DNA of 37,237 nt from QALR01 sp045124015 (GCA_045124015.1 JBGVLA010000111.1:1-37237), one strand, 5' to 3'. Shown: positions 1-11,454, numbered from the stretch's first letter. Program-made: numbers and translations. The notes: generated from the sequence alone by a model not told the origin.

Positions 1-466
1 CGGGAATCAAAACGTGATACGCATCGAGAATGATCTCCTTCGGTGCATAGATCACGAAAAACACGGGATATGTAATAAAATAATTTACGGGAAATGAAAC
101 GAGGGCGGAAACGAGCGTGCCGACAGCAGAGCCGATCAAAGCACCTTTTCTGGATTTCATTTTATGATAGATAAGTCCCGCAAAAAAGACGAACGATGCG
201 CTCATCAAGAAATTAGAAAGTTCGCCAACACCCATGGTCGTTGTTGCCAAGAGATGCAATACGTTTTTCGTAAGCGAAACGATGATGCCTGCCCAAGGTG
301 AGATGGCAAATGCGGTCATGAGCGCAGGAAGCTCAGAAAAATCAAATTTTAAGAAAGACGGAACAAACGGAATCCCGATCTGAATATACATAAGCACCGA
401 CGAAAGTGCGGACATGACTGCCACAACGGCAATCGTATACAGTTGTTGTGTTCTTTTCTGATTCAT
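1..466 (-). CDS. ribU: Riboflavin ECF transporter S component RibU (3' end beyond window)
   Basis: Multi-pass membrane protein predicted to bind riboflavin and work with an energy-coupling-factor (ECF) module for vitamin uptake. The visible 155 residues start MNQKRTQQLYTIAVVAVMSA and contain the RibU-like stretch GIPFVPSFLKFDFSELPAL, followed by hydrophobic segments (a helix around FLMSASFVFFAGLIY, another around GSAVGTLVSALVSF). The start codon follows a TGGAGG ribosome binding site. The gene lies directly downstream of an FMN riboswitch and its terminator, which independently supports a flavin role. The C-terminal part is cut by the window edge. No ECF ATPase or T subunit is in view; these are usually encoded elsewhere as a shared module. 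Assignment rests on motif recognition plus the riboswitch. Confidence 0.9.
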   Translation of the reverse strand, partial: MNQKRTQQLYTIAVVAVMSALSSVLMYIQIGIPFVPSFLKFDFSELPALMTAFAISPWAGIIVSLTKNVLHLLATTTMGVGELSNFLMSASFVFFAGLIYHKMKSRKGALIGSAVGTLVSALVSFPVNYFITYPVFFVIYAPKEIILDAYHVLIP

Positions 467-502
467 ATCAAATTCCTCCATAATATTATGAAAATTAGAA
501 GG

Positions 503-543
503 AAAAAATAAAAAATCCCCACAATTTCAAAAAAATCGTGAGG
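503..543 (-). terminator. Intrinsic terminator, expression platform of the FMN riboswitch
   Basis: On the minus strand an 11-bp stem (CCTCACGATTT with AAATTGTGGGG) is followed by a long U-rich tract. It sits between the FMN aptamer and the ribU start, the expected place for a transcription-attenuating expression platform. A second small hairpin (547-563, CGCGC/GCGCG arms) lies between aptamer and terminator and may take part in the switch. Confidence 0.85.
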
Positions 544-568
544 GTTCGCGCCAAGCTTGCGCGTTTTT

Positions 569-674
569 ATCTTTTCTCATCCGGACTTTAACCGTCGGTA
601 CAGGAATCTCACCTGTTCAGCCAAGGCTCGCGGACTTTACCGCCGATGTGGAATTTCACCAACCCCCAAAGAGC
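569..674 (-). promoter_or_regulatory. FMN riboswitch (RFN element) controlling ribU
   Basis: Read on the minus strand this region carries the conserved RFN blocks in order: GGTGAAATTCC, then CGGCGGTAAAGTCCGCGAGC, then CAGGTGAGATTCCTGTACCG, then CGACGGTTAAAGTCCGGATG, closed by a short P1 helix (CTCTTT with AAAAGA). With a terminator just downstream, FMN binding should promote termination and lower ribU expression when flavin is plentiful. No convincing separate promoter is visible between this element and the tuf terminator. Confidence 0.95.
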
Positions 675-749
675 GGCGAGTCGCCGCAACCAAGCCGCCT
701 ATCGACAGAAAGCTCTGCCAAACGGCGAAATTTGGATATATAAAATTAC

Positions 750-779
750 AAAAAGGGGCACCTTACGGCACCCCTTTTT
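750..779 (-). terminator. Terminator of the str operon, after tuf
   Basis: A 13-bp stem (AAAAAGGGGTGCC with GGTGCCCCTTTTT) with a GTAA loop lies 40 bases past the tuf stop, with T-rich sequence on its 3' side. A smaller hairpin (784-798, GAGTG/CACTC) lies between it and tuf. It separates the str operon from the riboswitch-controlled ribU unit. Confidence 0.85.
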
Positions 780-817
780 CATGAGTGCTTAAACACTCGA
801 AAAATTCGAATTTTTAA

Positions 818-2023
818 TTATTCGATGATTTCAGCAACAACGCCGGAACCAACTGTTCTACCGCCTTCACGGATAGCGAAACGGAGACCCTTGTCCATAG
901 CGATAGGAGAGATGAGTTCAACAGTCATATCAACGTTATCACCAGGGCGGCACATTTCAACGCCGTCGGGAAGATTGATAACACCAGTAACGTCAGTTGT
1001 TCTGAAGTAGAACTGAGGTCTGTAACCAGCAAGGAAGGGTTTCTTACGACCGCCTTCTTTTTCGGTCAAAACGTAAACCTGACCCATGAATTTAGTGTGA
1101 GGATGAATAGAGCCGGGTTTGCAGAGAACCTGACCTCTTTCGATTTCGTTCTTCTGGATACCACGGAGAAGAGCACCGATGTTATCGCCTGCTTCTGCCT
1201 GGGGAAGAAGCTTCTTGAACATTTCAACACCTGTAACGGTTGTCTTCTTCTTTTCATCGGAAAGACCAACGATTTCAACTTCGTCGCCAACCTTAACTGT
1301 ACCGCTTTCTACTCTACCAGTAGCAACTGTACCACGGCCTGTGATGGAGAATACGTCTTCGACAGGCATAAGGAATGCGAGGTCAGCTTTTCTTTCAGGA
1401 GTAGGAATGAATTCGTCAACAGCGTTCATGAGTTCGAGAATGCAAGCATATTCGGGAGCGCTGGGATCGGTGTTTGCAGAGGTAAGAGCTTCTCTTGCAG
1501 AACCACGGATGATAGGAGTATCATCGCCAGGGAAGTCGTACTGAGAAAGGAGATCACGGATATCCATTTCTACGAGTTCGAGAAGTTCTTCGTCGTCAAC
1601 GAGGTCGCACTTGTTCATGAATACTACGATTGCAGGAACGCCTACCTGACGAGCGAGAAGTACGTGTTCACGTGTCTGCTGAAGGGGACCGTCGGAAGCA
1701 GCAACAACGAGGATAGCACCGTCCATCTGAGCAGCACCGGTGATCATGTTCTTAACGTAGTCAGCGTGTCCGGGGCAGTCAACGTGTGCGTAGTGACGAG
1801 CTGCAGTTTCGTATTCAACGTGTCTGGTGTTAATTGTGATACCACGAGCTCTTTCTTCGGGAGCGTTGTCGATCTGGTCGTAAGCGAGAGATTCGATGTT
1901 AGAGTTGCCGAGAGAAAGGGTTTTGGTGATAGCAGCGGTAAGAGTGGTCTTACCATGGTCAACGTGACCGATTGTACCAATGTTTACATGGGGTTTTGTT
2001 CTTTCGAATGTAGCCTTTGCCAT
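818..2023 (-). CDS. tuf: Elongation factor Tu
   Basis: Cytosolic GTPase that carries aminoacyl-tRNA to the ribosomal A site. At 401 residues it has the usual length. Visible GTPase motifs: P-loop GHVDHGKT (19-26), RGIT switch I (around 60-63), DCPGHA (82-87), NKCD (about 137-140) and the SAR box. Domains 2 and 3 are intact (GRGTVATGRVESG; C-terminal LRFAIREGGRTVGSGVV). Start supported by AAGGAGGAA upstream of ATG. It is the last gene of the str operon, 100 bases after fusA; that gap holds a GC-rich hairpin (2098-2116) and a TATAAT-like box at 2048-2053, so an extra internal promoter is possible but lacks a good -35. One oddity: DGPLQQTREH where DGPMPQTREH is common. Confidence 0.99.
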   Translation of the reverse strand: MAKATFERTKPHVNIGTIGHVDHGKTTLTAAITKTLSLGNSNIESLAYDQIDNAPEERARGITINTRHVEYETAARHYAHVDCPGHADYVKNMITGAAQMDGAILVVAASDGPLQQTREHVLLARQVGVPAIVVFMNKCDLVDDEELLELVEMDIRDLLSQYDFPGDDTPIIRGSAREALTSANTDPSAPEYACILELMNAVDEFIPTPERKADLAFLMPVEDVFSITGRGTVATGRVESGTVKVGDEVEIVGLSDEKKKTTVTGVEMFKKLLPQAEAGDNIGALLRGIQKNEIERGQVLCKPGSIHPHTKFMGQVYVLTEKEGGRKKPFLAGYRPQFYFRTTDVTGVINLPDGVEMCRPGDNVDMTVELISPIAMDKGLRFAIREGGRTVGSGVVAEIIE

Positions 2024-2097
2024 TGTAAAGTTCCTCCTTAATTTGCGATTATATCGCTATTTTTTATTTTAATCTGAAATGAGATTAGGGGGTTCCC

Positions 2098-2116
2098 CAC
2101 GGGGACGCGCCCCGTG
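2098..2116 (-). other. GC-rich hairpin in the fusA-tuf gap
   Basis: CACGGGG pairs with CCCCGTG around a 5-base loop just after the fusA stop. No U-tract follows, so it is not a standard terminator. It may protect or process the fusA-tuf mRNA, or attenuate partially. Confidence 0.5.
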
Positions 2117-2123
2117 AGAAAGA

Positions 2124-4208
2124 TTATTTTGCGTTCTGCTTACCAGCGATGATTTCAGCTGCGATGTTCTTCGGAATTTCAGCGAAGTGGCTGGGTTCCA
2201 TGGAGTACTGACCACGGCCCTGTGTCTTAGAACGAAGGTCGGTAGCGTAACCGAACATATTGGAAAGCGGAATCATAGCTGTGATCTGCTGAGCACCGGA
2301 TACAGGATCCATAGACTGAATCTGACCACGGCGGGAGTTGATGTCGCCCATTACATCGCCCATGTAATCATCGGGAGTAACAACGACAACCTTCATGATC
2401 GGCTCTGTGAGAATCGGGTTAGCCTTTCTCATAGCATTCTTGAATGCCATAGAACCGGCAATCTTAAATGCCATTTCAGAGGAGTCGACTTCATGATAAG
2501 AACCATCATAAAGTGTAACCTTAACGTCAACAACATTGTAGCCTGCGAGGACACCGGACTGCAATGCGCCCTGGATACCTGCGTCAACAGCGGGGATATA
2601 TTCCTTCGGAATTGCACCGCCAACAACCTTGTTAATGAATTCATAACCCTTACCGGGTTCGTTGGGTTCGATCGTAATCTTAACATGACCGTACTGACCC
2701 TTACCACCGGACTGACGAGCGTACTTGCAGTCTTCATCAGCAGCCTTGGTAATGGTTTCTTTGTAGGATACCTGAGGCTTACCTACGTTAGCTTCTACTT
2801 TGAATTCACGGAGCAAACGGTCAACGATGATTTCAAGGTGAAGCTCACCCATGCCGGCGATGATGGTCTGACCGGTTTCTTCGTCGGTATAAGCACGGAA
2901 TGTCGGGTCTTCTTCTGCGAGTTTTGCAAGGGAGAGACCCATTTTTTCCTGACCTGCTTTGGTCTTAGGTTCGATAGCAACCTTAATAACAGGTTCCGGG
3001 AATTCCATCGATTCAAGAATGATGGGATGCTTTTCGTCGCAAAGTGTATCACCGGTTGTGGTGTACTTTGTACCTACAATAGCAGCGATATCGCCTGCGT
3101 ATACGCGGTCAATATCTTTTCTTTCGTTTGCGTGCATTTGGAGGATACGACCGAAGCGTTCGCGGTTACCTTTCTTCTTCGGGTTGAATGCGGTCTCACC
3201 GGTTGCGATGGAGCCGGAGTAAACGCGGAAGAAGCAAAGCTTACCAACGTAGGGGTCAGTCATGATCTTAAATGCGAGAGCTGCGAAAGGTTCGTCATCG
3301 GAAGAAGGTCTTTCTTCTTCTTCTTCGGTTTCGGGATTGATACCCTTGATGTGAGGAACGTCGACAGGAGACGGCATAAAGTCGATAACCGCGTCGAGGA
3401 GTTTCTGAACACCTTTGTTCTTATAGGATGTTCCGCAAGTTACGGGAACGATGTCATTTGCGATAGTAGCTTTTCTGAGGCCTGCTTTGAGGTCTTCGAT
3501 GGAAAGACCGCCTTCTTCAAGGTATTTTTCCATGAGTTCTTCATCACTGCCGGCAACAGCTTCAACCAATTCTTCATGGTAAGCCTGTGCGTCTGCGAGC
3601 ATATCCTCGGGGATAGGTTCAACGCGTACGTCTTTACCAAGGTCATCATAGTATACGTCAGCCTCCATGTTGATGAGGTCAACAATACCACGGAATGTGT
3701 CTTCCTTACCGATAGGAAGCTGAATCGGTACCGCATTTGCCTTCAAACGCTCTTTCATCATGCCAACGACGCGATAGAAATCTGCGCCGGTGATATCCAT
3801 TTTGTTGACATAAGCCATTCTCGGAACATGATATTTATCAGCCTGACGCCATACGGTTTCAGACTGGGGTTCAACACCGCCTTTTGCACAGAGAACGGTT
3901 ACCGCGCCGTCAAGAACGCGGAGAGAACGTTCAACTTCTACTGTGAAGTCAACGTGTCCGGGGGTATCGATGATGTTGATACGATTACCCTTCCAGAAGC
4001 AGGTTGTCGCAGCGGAAGTAATGGTGATACCTCTTTCCTGTTCCTGTTCCATCCAGTCCATCGTTGCGGAACCGTCGTGGGTTTCGCCGATCTTGTGGGT
4101 CTTACCGGTATAGAAAAGAATTCTTTCCGTTGTGGTTGTTTTACCTGCATCAATATGAGCCATGATACCAATGTTGCGTGTATTTTCAAGCGAGTATTCT
4201 CTAGCCAT
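2124..4208 (-). CDS. fusA: Elongation factor G
   Basis: Translocation GTPase of the ribosome, 694 residues, full length. Motifs: AHIDAGKTT P-loop near residue 17, RGITI switch I near 60, DTPGHVDF near 81, NKMD near 136, and the domain IV/V region with the AGYNVVDVKVTLYDGSYH-type loop near 570. ATG follows AAGGAGC. It is the fourth gene of the str operon, between rpsG and tuf. Nothing unusual in the protein. Its complementary strand holds a 691-codon open frame caused by codon choice, which I do not regard as a gene. Confidence 0.99.
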   Translation of the reverse strand: MAREYSLENTRNIGIMAHIDAGKTTTTERILFYTGKTHKIGETHDGSATMDWMEQEQERGITITSAATTCFWKGNRINIIDTPGHVDFTVEVERSLRVLDGAVTVLCAKGGVEPQSETVWRQADKYHVPRMAYVNKMDITGADFYRVVGMMKERLKANAVPIQLPIGKEDTFRGIVDLINMEADVYYDDLGKDVRVEPIPEDMLADAQAYHEELVEAVAGSDEELMEKYLEEGGLSIEDLKAGLRKATIANDIVPVTCGTSYKNKGVQKLLDAVIDFMPSPVDVPHIKGINPETEEEEERPSSDDEPFAALAFKIMTDPYVGKLCFFRVYSGSIATGETAFNPKKKGNRERFGRILQMHANERKDIDRVYAGDIAAIVGTKYTTTGDTLCDEKHPIILESMEFPEPVIKVAIEPKTKAGQEKMGLSLAKLAEEDPTFRAYTDEETGQTIIAGMGELHLEIIVDRLLREFKVEANVGKPQVSYKETITKAADEDCKYARQSGGKGQYGHVKITIEPNEPGKGYEFINKVVGGAIPKEYIPAVDAGIQGALQSGVLAGYNVVDVKVTLYDGSYHEVDSSEMAFKIAGSMAFKNAMRKANPILTEPIMKVVVVTPDDYMGDVMGDINSRRGQIQSMDPVSGAQQITAMIPLSNMFGYATDLRSKTQGRGQYSMEPSHFAEIPKNIAAEIIAGKQNAK

Positions 4209-4271
4209 ATTTTTGCTCCTTCAATCTTAATAAATCGTGGAATTTTTGATAAGTCCGAATAAACGGTTTTA

Positions 4272-4742
4272 TCAATATCTGAAATGTGCGAAAGCTCTGT
4301 TTGCTTCTGCCATCTTGTGTGTTTCTTCTTTTTTCTTTACAGCCGCACCGGTGTTTGCGACAGCGTCCATAATTTCGTTCGCGAGTCTTTCTGCCATGGT
4401 CTTTTCGCCGCGTTTTCTAGAGTATACGACGAGCCAACGGAGACCGAGAGTCTGTCTTCTCTCAGGACGAACCTCCATCGGAACCTGGTAAGTTGCACCG
4501 CCGAGACGGCGACCTTTAACTTCAAGGACCGGCATAATGTTTTCGAGAGCATTCTGGAATGCTTCAAGTGCGGGCTTGCCCGACTTTTCTTCTACGGTTG
4601 CAAATGCGTCATAAACGATTTTCTGTGCAACACCTTTTTTGCCGTCGAGCATTACGTTATTGATAAGCTTTGTTACGAGCTTGGAATTGTAAAGCGGATC
4701 CGGCAATACATCTCTCTTGGAAATTTGACCTCTTCTTGGCAC
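4272..4742 (-). CDS. rpsG: 30S ribosomal protein S7
   Basis: Small-subunit head protein that nucleates assembly of the 16S rRNA 3' domain. I choose the GTG start at 4742 rather than the in-frame ATG six codons upstream: that ATG overlaps the ribosome binding site AAGGAGG, which is 8 bases before GTG, and the GTG start gives PRRGQISKRDVLPDP and 156 residues, the usual S7 length. Other S7 signatures: PLYNSKLVTKLINNVML and GGATYQVPMEV. The 150-base rpsL-rpsG spacer is long; in E. coli the equivalent spacer is bound by S7 for feedback control, and a similar role is possible here but not shown. Confidence 0.98.
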   Translation of the reverse strand: MPRRGQISKRDVLPDPLYNSKLVTKLINNVMLDGKKGVAQKIVYDAFATVEEKSGKPALEAFQNALENIMPVLEVKGRRLGGATYQVPMEVRPERRQTLGLRWLVVYSRKRGEKTMAERLANEIMDAVANTGAAVKKKEETHKMAEANRAFAHFRY

Positions 4743-4910
4743 TGTTATTCCCTCCTTCATAAATTTTTAAATGATATCATTGGTACTCGAAAGTTTCCTC
4801 CCGACCGTGCGATTTTCCCATTCAAAGATGTGTGCGCCATATCGCTTTATCCGATATAAACAAAATCTCTGTATTAAGGAATCACATGCGATCAGAGTGC
4901 GACAGCATCA

Positions 4911-5336
4911 TTATTTCTTAGCTGTCTTCTTACCGCGTTTTGCACCGTACTTAGAACGGCTCTGCTTGCGGTTAGCAACGCCCTGGGTATCAAGTGTACC
5001 ACGGATGATGTGATAACGTACACCAGGAAGGTCACGTACTCTACCTCCTCGGATAAGAACAACAGAGTGTTCCTGAAGGTTGTGGCCGATACCGGGAATG
5101 TAGCAGATTGCTTCAAAACCGTTGGTAAGCTTAACCTTTGCAACTTTACGAAGAGCGGAGTTCGGTTTTTTCGGTGTGGTTGTGTAAACCTTTGTGCAAA
5201 CGCCTCTCTTCTGAGGAGCGCTAAGGTCTGTCTGAGCTTTTTCAAGGGAGTTAAAGCCTTTCTGAAGAGCAGGAGCTTTAGACTTGAAAGCTTTTGTTTC
5301 ACGACCATTACGAACAAGCTGGTTGAATGTTGGCAT
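4911..5336 (-). CDS. rpsL: 30S ribosomal protein S12 with Arg at the streptomycin-critical Lys position
   Basis: Decoding-centre protein of the small subunit, 141 residues, with the Gram-positive N-terminal form (about 13 residues longer than E. coli). Motifs TTTPKKPNSALRK and GHNLQEHSVVLIRGGRV are intact. Lys56 (E. coli K42) is wild type, but the PGV-loop reads VRDLPGVRYH: residue 101 is Arg (codon CGT, 5034-5036) where nearly all bacteria have Lys (E. coli K87, B. subtilis K101). Lys-to-Arg here is a known streptomycin-resistance change in E. coli and M. tuberculosis, so the ribosome may be intrinsically less sensitive. Start preceded by AAAGGAGGT. Second gene of the str operon. Confidence 0.99.
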   Translation of the reverse strand: MPTFNQLVRNGRETKAFKSKAPALQKGFNSLEKAQTDLSAPQKRGVCTKVYTTTPKKPNSALRKVAKVKLTNGFEAICYIPGIGHNLQEHSVVLIRGGRVRDLPGVRYHIIRGTLDTQGVANRKQSRSKYGAKRGKKTAKK

Positions 5337-5414
5337 GTGTGTTGGACCTCCTTTTTACAGATTACATAGATTGTTTATATATACTACCGGGAAAGAATCG
5401 CGGTCGTATGCAAA

Positions 5415-5657
5415 TTATTTTGTGAGCGTGCAGACCGCACAGCCCACTTCGATTCCGCAAAGCTCGGCGAGTTCCGTTTTTGTTTTCGTCTGTTCAACGG
5501 GAACGCTCTTTTCTTCGCAGAGTGCGGTCATCATCGAAACGATGTTCGCGTCTGCATCGGTTGCGAGATATACTTTGGAAGCCTGTCCCGCGATGAGGAG
5601 CTTTTTGGATTTATTGAGTCCCGCGATAAGGGCGGGTGCATTGTTCTCGGATGCCAT
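5415..5657 (-). CDS. L7Ae/L30e-family K-turn RNA-binding protein (YbxF-like)
   Basis: Small (80 residues) ribosomal-type protein of the L7Ae/L30e/S12e/Gadd45 family, which binds kink-turn RNA. Recognisable from AGLNKSKKLLIAGQASKVYLATDADANIV and the later ELCGIEVGCAV stretch, as in the Bacillus YbxF/RplGB proteins found in the same place just before rpsL. First gene of the str operon: a consensus promoter lies 91 bases upstream and rpsL begins 78 bases downstream. GGAAGG upstream of ATG is the likely binding site. The exact cellular role of this family in Bacillota is not settled. Confidence 0.9.
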   Translation of the reverse strand: MASENNAPALIAGLNKSKKLLIAGQASKVYLATDADANIVSMMTALCEEKSVPVEQTKTKTELAELCGIEVGCAVCTLTK

Positions 5658-5747
5658 TTTCGTTTATTATCCTTCCAAAAAATGATTTTCCGATGTTTTG
5701 CTTTTCATTCAAACGGTTATATCGTTTTGCGTACATAACCATTCTAT

Positions 5748-5776
5748 ATAATACCACGATTTTGCCCTCTTGTCAA
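5748..5776 (-). promoter_or_regulatory. Promoter of the str operon
   Basis: Minus-strand TTGACA (5771-5776), 17-bp spacer, TATTAT (5748-5753). Lies 91 bases before the L7Ae-like gene, so the str operon does not depend on read-through from rpoBC. Confidence 0.85.
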
Positions 5777-5824
5777 CGGATATTTCAAAAATTTCAAAAA
5801 ATTTTTATATATTTTTCTAAAAAA

Positions 5825-5839
5825 GCGGGCTGTGCCCGC
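5825..5839 (-). terminator. Second terminator-like hairpin before the str promoter
   Basis: GCGGGC/GCCCGC stem with ACA loop followed by TTTTTT on the minus strand. It lies about 85 bases beyond the main esterase terminator, so the two form a tandem block upstream of the str promoter. The 5840-5923 stretch between them has no recognisable gene. Confidence 0.65.
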
Positions 5840-5923
5840 AGCCTTGTGCTCCCCTCTCTTATCTTTTCACATCGCCAAGCACAGCAAAACAGCGAGAGCG
5901 ATCGGAGGGATCATCTATGCAAT

Positions 5924-5962
5924 AAAAAAAGAAATCTCCGCGCTTTTCGCGGAGATTTCTTC
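5924..5962 (-). terminator. Terminator after the esterase lipoprotein gene
   Basis: A 14-bp perfect stem (AAGAAATCTCCGCG with CGCGGAGATTTCTT) followed by a T-run on the minus strand, starting 16 bases past the esterase stop. Confidence 0.9.
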
Positions 5963-5978
5963 AAAAATCATAAAAAAC

Positions 5979-7688
5979 TCAGTTTGCTTTGGACTGTTCA
6001 AGGAGCCATTCAGCCGCAGTTTGACCTTCTGCATTCTTTGCATTGTATGCATAATCCCAAACGCTATGACCAATGCCCTTAAAGGTTGTGAGGGAGGCAT
6101 TGCCGCCTGCCGCCTTGATCGCTTCTACCATTTGAATCGAGCCTTCGGGGCGAACAGTGGGATCCGCATCGCCATGGAAAGCCCAGATCGCAATATCTTT
6201 GAGAGATTCTGCGGAGCTGAGGATACCGGAGCCGCATACGGGAAGTGCAGCCGCAAAGGTTTCCGGTCTGCGTGCGATCAGTTCCCATGTACCGCAACCG
6301 CCCATAGAGATACCGCTGACGTAAACTCTGTCCTTATCAACCGTATCAAGTGCGAGGAATTGATCGAGAAGCGCAGAAGCCGCCTGCAAGCCTACGGTGT
6401 ATGTAAGATCCTCAAGATTTTCTGTACGGATCGGCATACCGGGCTTTTTATCAACGGGGTTTGTACCGTCCCATACGTGCTGATATTCTCTTCCCGTTCC
6501 GGAAGCAACCCATTCAGAGTAGTTGGTTGCGCGGTCGCAGTATGTCTGCGGCGCGAGAATGATACAGTTATCCATCGCTACGATATCGTCAAGAAGCTTA
6601 TTGGGCATATTCAAAACCTGAAGCTGCTTGCTGTTGTCCGTACCCGTTTCGCCATGACCATGGAGGAAGAACAGAATGGGATACTGCTTGTCGCCCTTGG
6701 GATCATAGTCAGAGGGATAATACACTCTGTAAGGCAAGGAGAATTTATCACCGTTTGCCGCAGTATATTCAAAGGTATCGGCATCCGCACCCATAATACC
6801 GGAAATTCTGATATCGATTGCGTAATCGTAGATCTTGAAATCATCGATGCAACCGTGGAACTGTGCGCTGGCATCCTTATCGTTCGAGGTGCTGTTTCTG
6901 CCACCAATATAGAGATTGCCGTCAGAAACGTATCTTTTAGCAGCCGTGCTGTTTACCTGTTCGCCATCAAGGAACATAAAGAGAAGTCCGTTTTTGGAAA
7001 CAACGGTGATATGATGCCATGTTTCCTTGGAAGAGAGCATGCCGATGCGCCAGTTGCCCGTATCGCCGCCCCAGCAAACGCCCTGGTTGGTATTGTCATT
7101 GGTACCAAGCCAAACGCCATACCAGCCGTTATTCTGCGTGCCCTTAGAGAAGAGGTTGTCCCAACCCATCGCTTTTTTGTCGAGCTTATACCAAAAGTCA
7201 ACAGTAAATTCATTCCATGTTTCAAAATTCAAACGGGGATCGTTCTGAATCGTCAAAAAGTCAAAAGTAGACGTTGTGCCAAAATGGATCGCATTGCCGC
7301 CTGTAGGACCCGAAACGTATGCGGGATTACCCGTAATCGTAGCATCAAGACCGCCGCCGCTTACATTCTTGACCGTATTGCCATCGATATTATCGATTTC
7401 AAAGTCAAGGTGAAGAATGGGCGCTTTTGCAATAGGCTCCACGGGAACCACAACCTCTGTTGTAGTTTCTTCCGTAGTAGTTTCTTCTGTTGTTGTTTCT
7501 TCTGTAGTGGTTTCAAGTACCGTTGTTGTCTCAGCCACTGTGGTTTCCTCCTGTGTCGTGGTTTCTACCGTCGCCGTCGTTGCCTCGAATGTGCTTGCCG
7601 TTGTGGTATCGTTTACATCCGTACCACAGGAAGCAAACAAAACGAGCAAAGATGCGACGACCAGAATAAGTGAAAGTGTTCTTTTCAT
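5979..7688 (-). CDS. Secreted lipoprotein: Thr/Glu linker, LamG-like domain, PHB-depolymerase-like esterase
   Basis: Predicted cell-surface serine esterase, 569 residues. Start chosen at MKRTLSL, preceded by GGAGG; the longer frame adds 11 unlikely residues. Signal peptide 1-20 with lipobox LFAS/C21, so it should be lipid-anchored. Residues about 27-85 are a low-complexity TTTEE linker. About 88-265 is a concanavalin/LamG-like beta-sandwich (LHLDFEIDN; FTVDFWYKLD; GCIDDFKIYDYA), likely glycan-binding. The rest is an alpha/beta-hydrolase of the phospholipase/carboxylesterase, feruloyl or PHB-depolymerase type: oxyanion FLHGHGE, nucleophile Ser461 in GISMGG, likely Asp509 (HGDADPTV) and His541 (GIGHSVWD). 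Own promoter and terminator. It splits rpoC from the str operon. Substrate unknown; acetyl- or feruloyl-polysaccharide is a guess. Confidence 0.9.
   Translation of the reverse strand: MKRTLSLILVVASLLVLFASCGTDVNDTTTASTFEATTATVETTTQEETTVAETTTVLETTTEETTTEETTTEETTTEVVVPVEPIAKAPILHLDFEIDNIDGNTVKNVSGGGLDATITGNPAYVSGPTGGNAIHFGTTSTFDFLTIQNDPRLNFETWNEFTVDFWYKLDKKAMGWDNLFSKGTQNNGWYGVWLGTNDNTNQGVCWGGDTGNWRIGMLSSKETWHHITVVSKNGLLFMFLDGEQVNSTAAKRYVSDGNLYIGGRNSTSNDKDASAQFHGCIDDFKIYDYAIDIRISGIMGADADTFEYTAANGDKFSLPYRVYYPSDYDPKGDKQYPILFFLHGHGETGTDNSKQLQVLNMPNKLLDDIVAMDNCIILAPQTYCDRATNYSEWVASGTGREYQHVWDGTNPVDKKPGMPIRTENLEDLTYTVGLQAASALLDQFLALDTVDKDRVYVSGISMGGCGTWELIARRPETFAAALPVCGSGILSSAESLKDIAIWAFHGDADPTVRPEGSIQMVEAIKAAGGNASLTTFKGIGHSVWDYAYNAKNAEGQTAAEWLLEQSKAN
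7456..7515 (-). repeat. Four tandem 15-bp repeats coding for the TTTEE linker
   Basis: Four consecutive 15-base units (7456-7470, 7471-7485, 7486-7500, 7501-7515) differ at only a few positions and each encodes five Thr/Glu residues. Unit number could vary by slippage without breaking the frame, changing linker length. Confidence 0.85.
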
Positions 7689-7753
7689 GGGAATCTGTCC
7701 TCCATTCCTGTATTGCCCCATACTGCGCGGAGCAATTCAAATCTTGTAAATCT

Positions 7754-7782
7754 ATTTTATAATAAAACGATTTCTTTGTCAA
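7754..7782 (-). promoter_or_regulatory. Promoter of the esterase lipoprotein gene
   Basis: Minus-strand TTGACA (7777-7782), 17-bp spacer, TAAAAT (7754-7759). With the rpoC terminator just before it, the esterase is an independent transcription unit. Confidence 0.8.
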
Positions 7783-7851
7783 TAGTTTCGCAAATTTCCA
7801 TTTCAAAAGTTTTTGTTTTGTGGAATATAAACAACCCCAATATTCAGATTC

Positions 7852-7881
7852 AAAAAAGCGGAGCGGCAAAAGCCGCTCCGC
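7852..7881 (-). terminator. Terminator of the rpoB-rpoC operon
   Basis: Ten-bp stem GCGGAGCGGC/GCCGCTCCGC with TTTT loop and TTTTTT tail on the minus strand, beginning 16 bases after the rpoC stop. Confidence 0.9.
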
Positions 7882-7896
7882 CAATCATAGGAGTGT

Positions 7897-11454
<3,558 letters not shown>

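Noticed and set aside
557..784. 75-codon plus-strand frame across 557-784
   Set aside because: It is antisense to the FMN riboswitch and the tuf terminator; no ribosome binding site and no protein-like composition.
2048..2053. Possible separate tuf promoter (TATAAT)
   Set aside because: No acceptable -35 at proper distance; noted only as a possibility.
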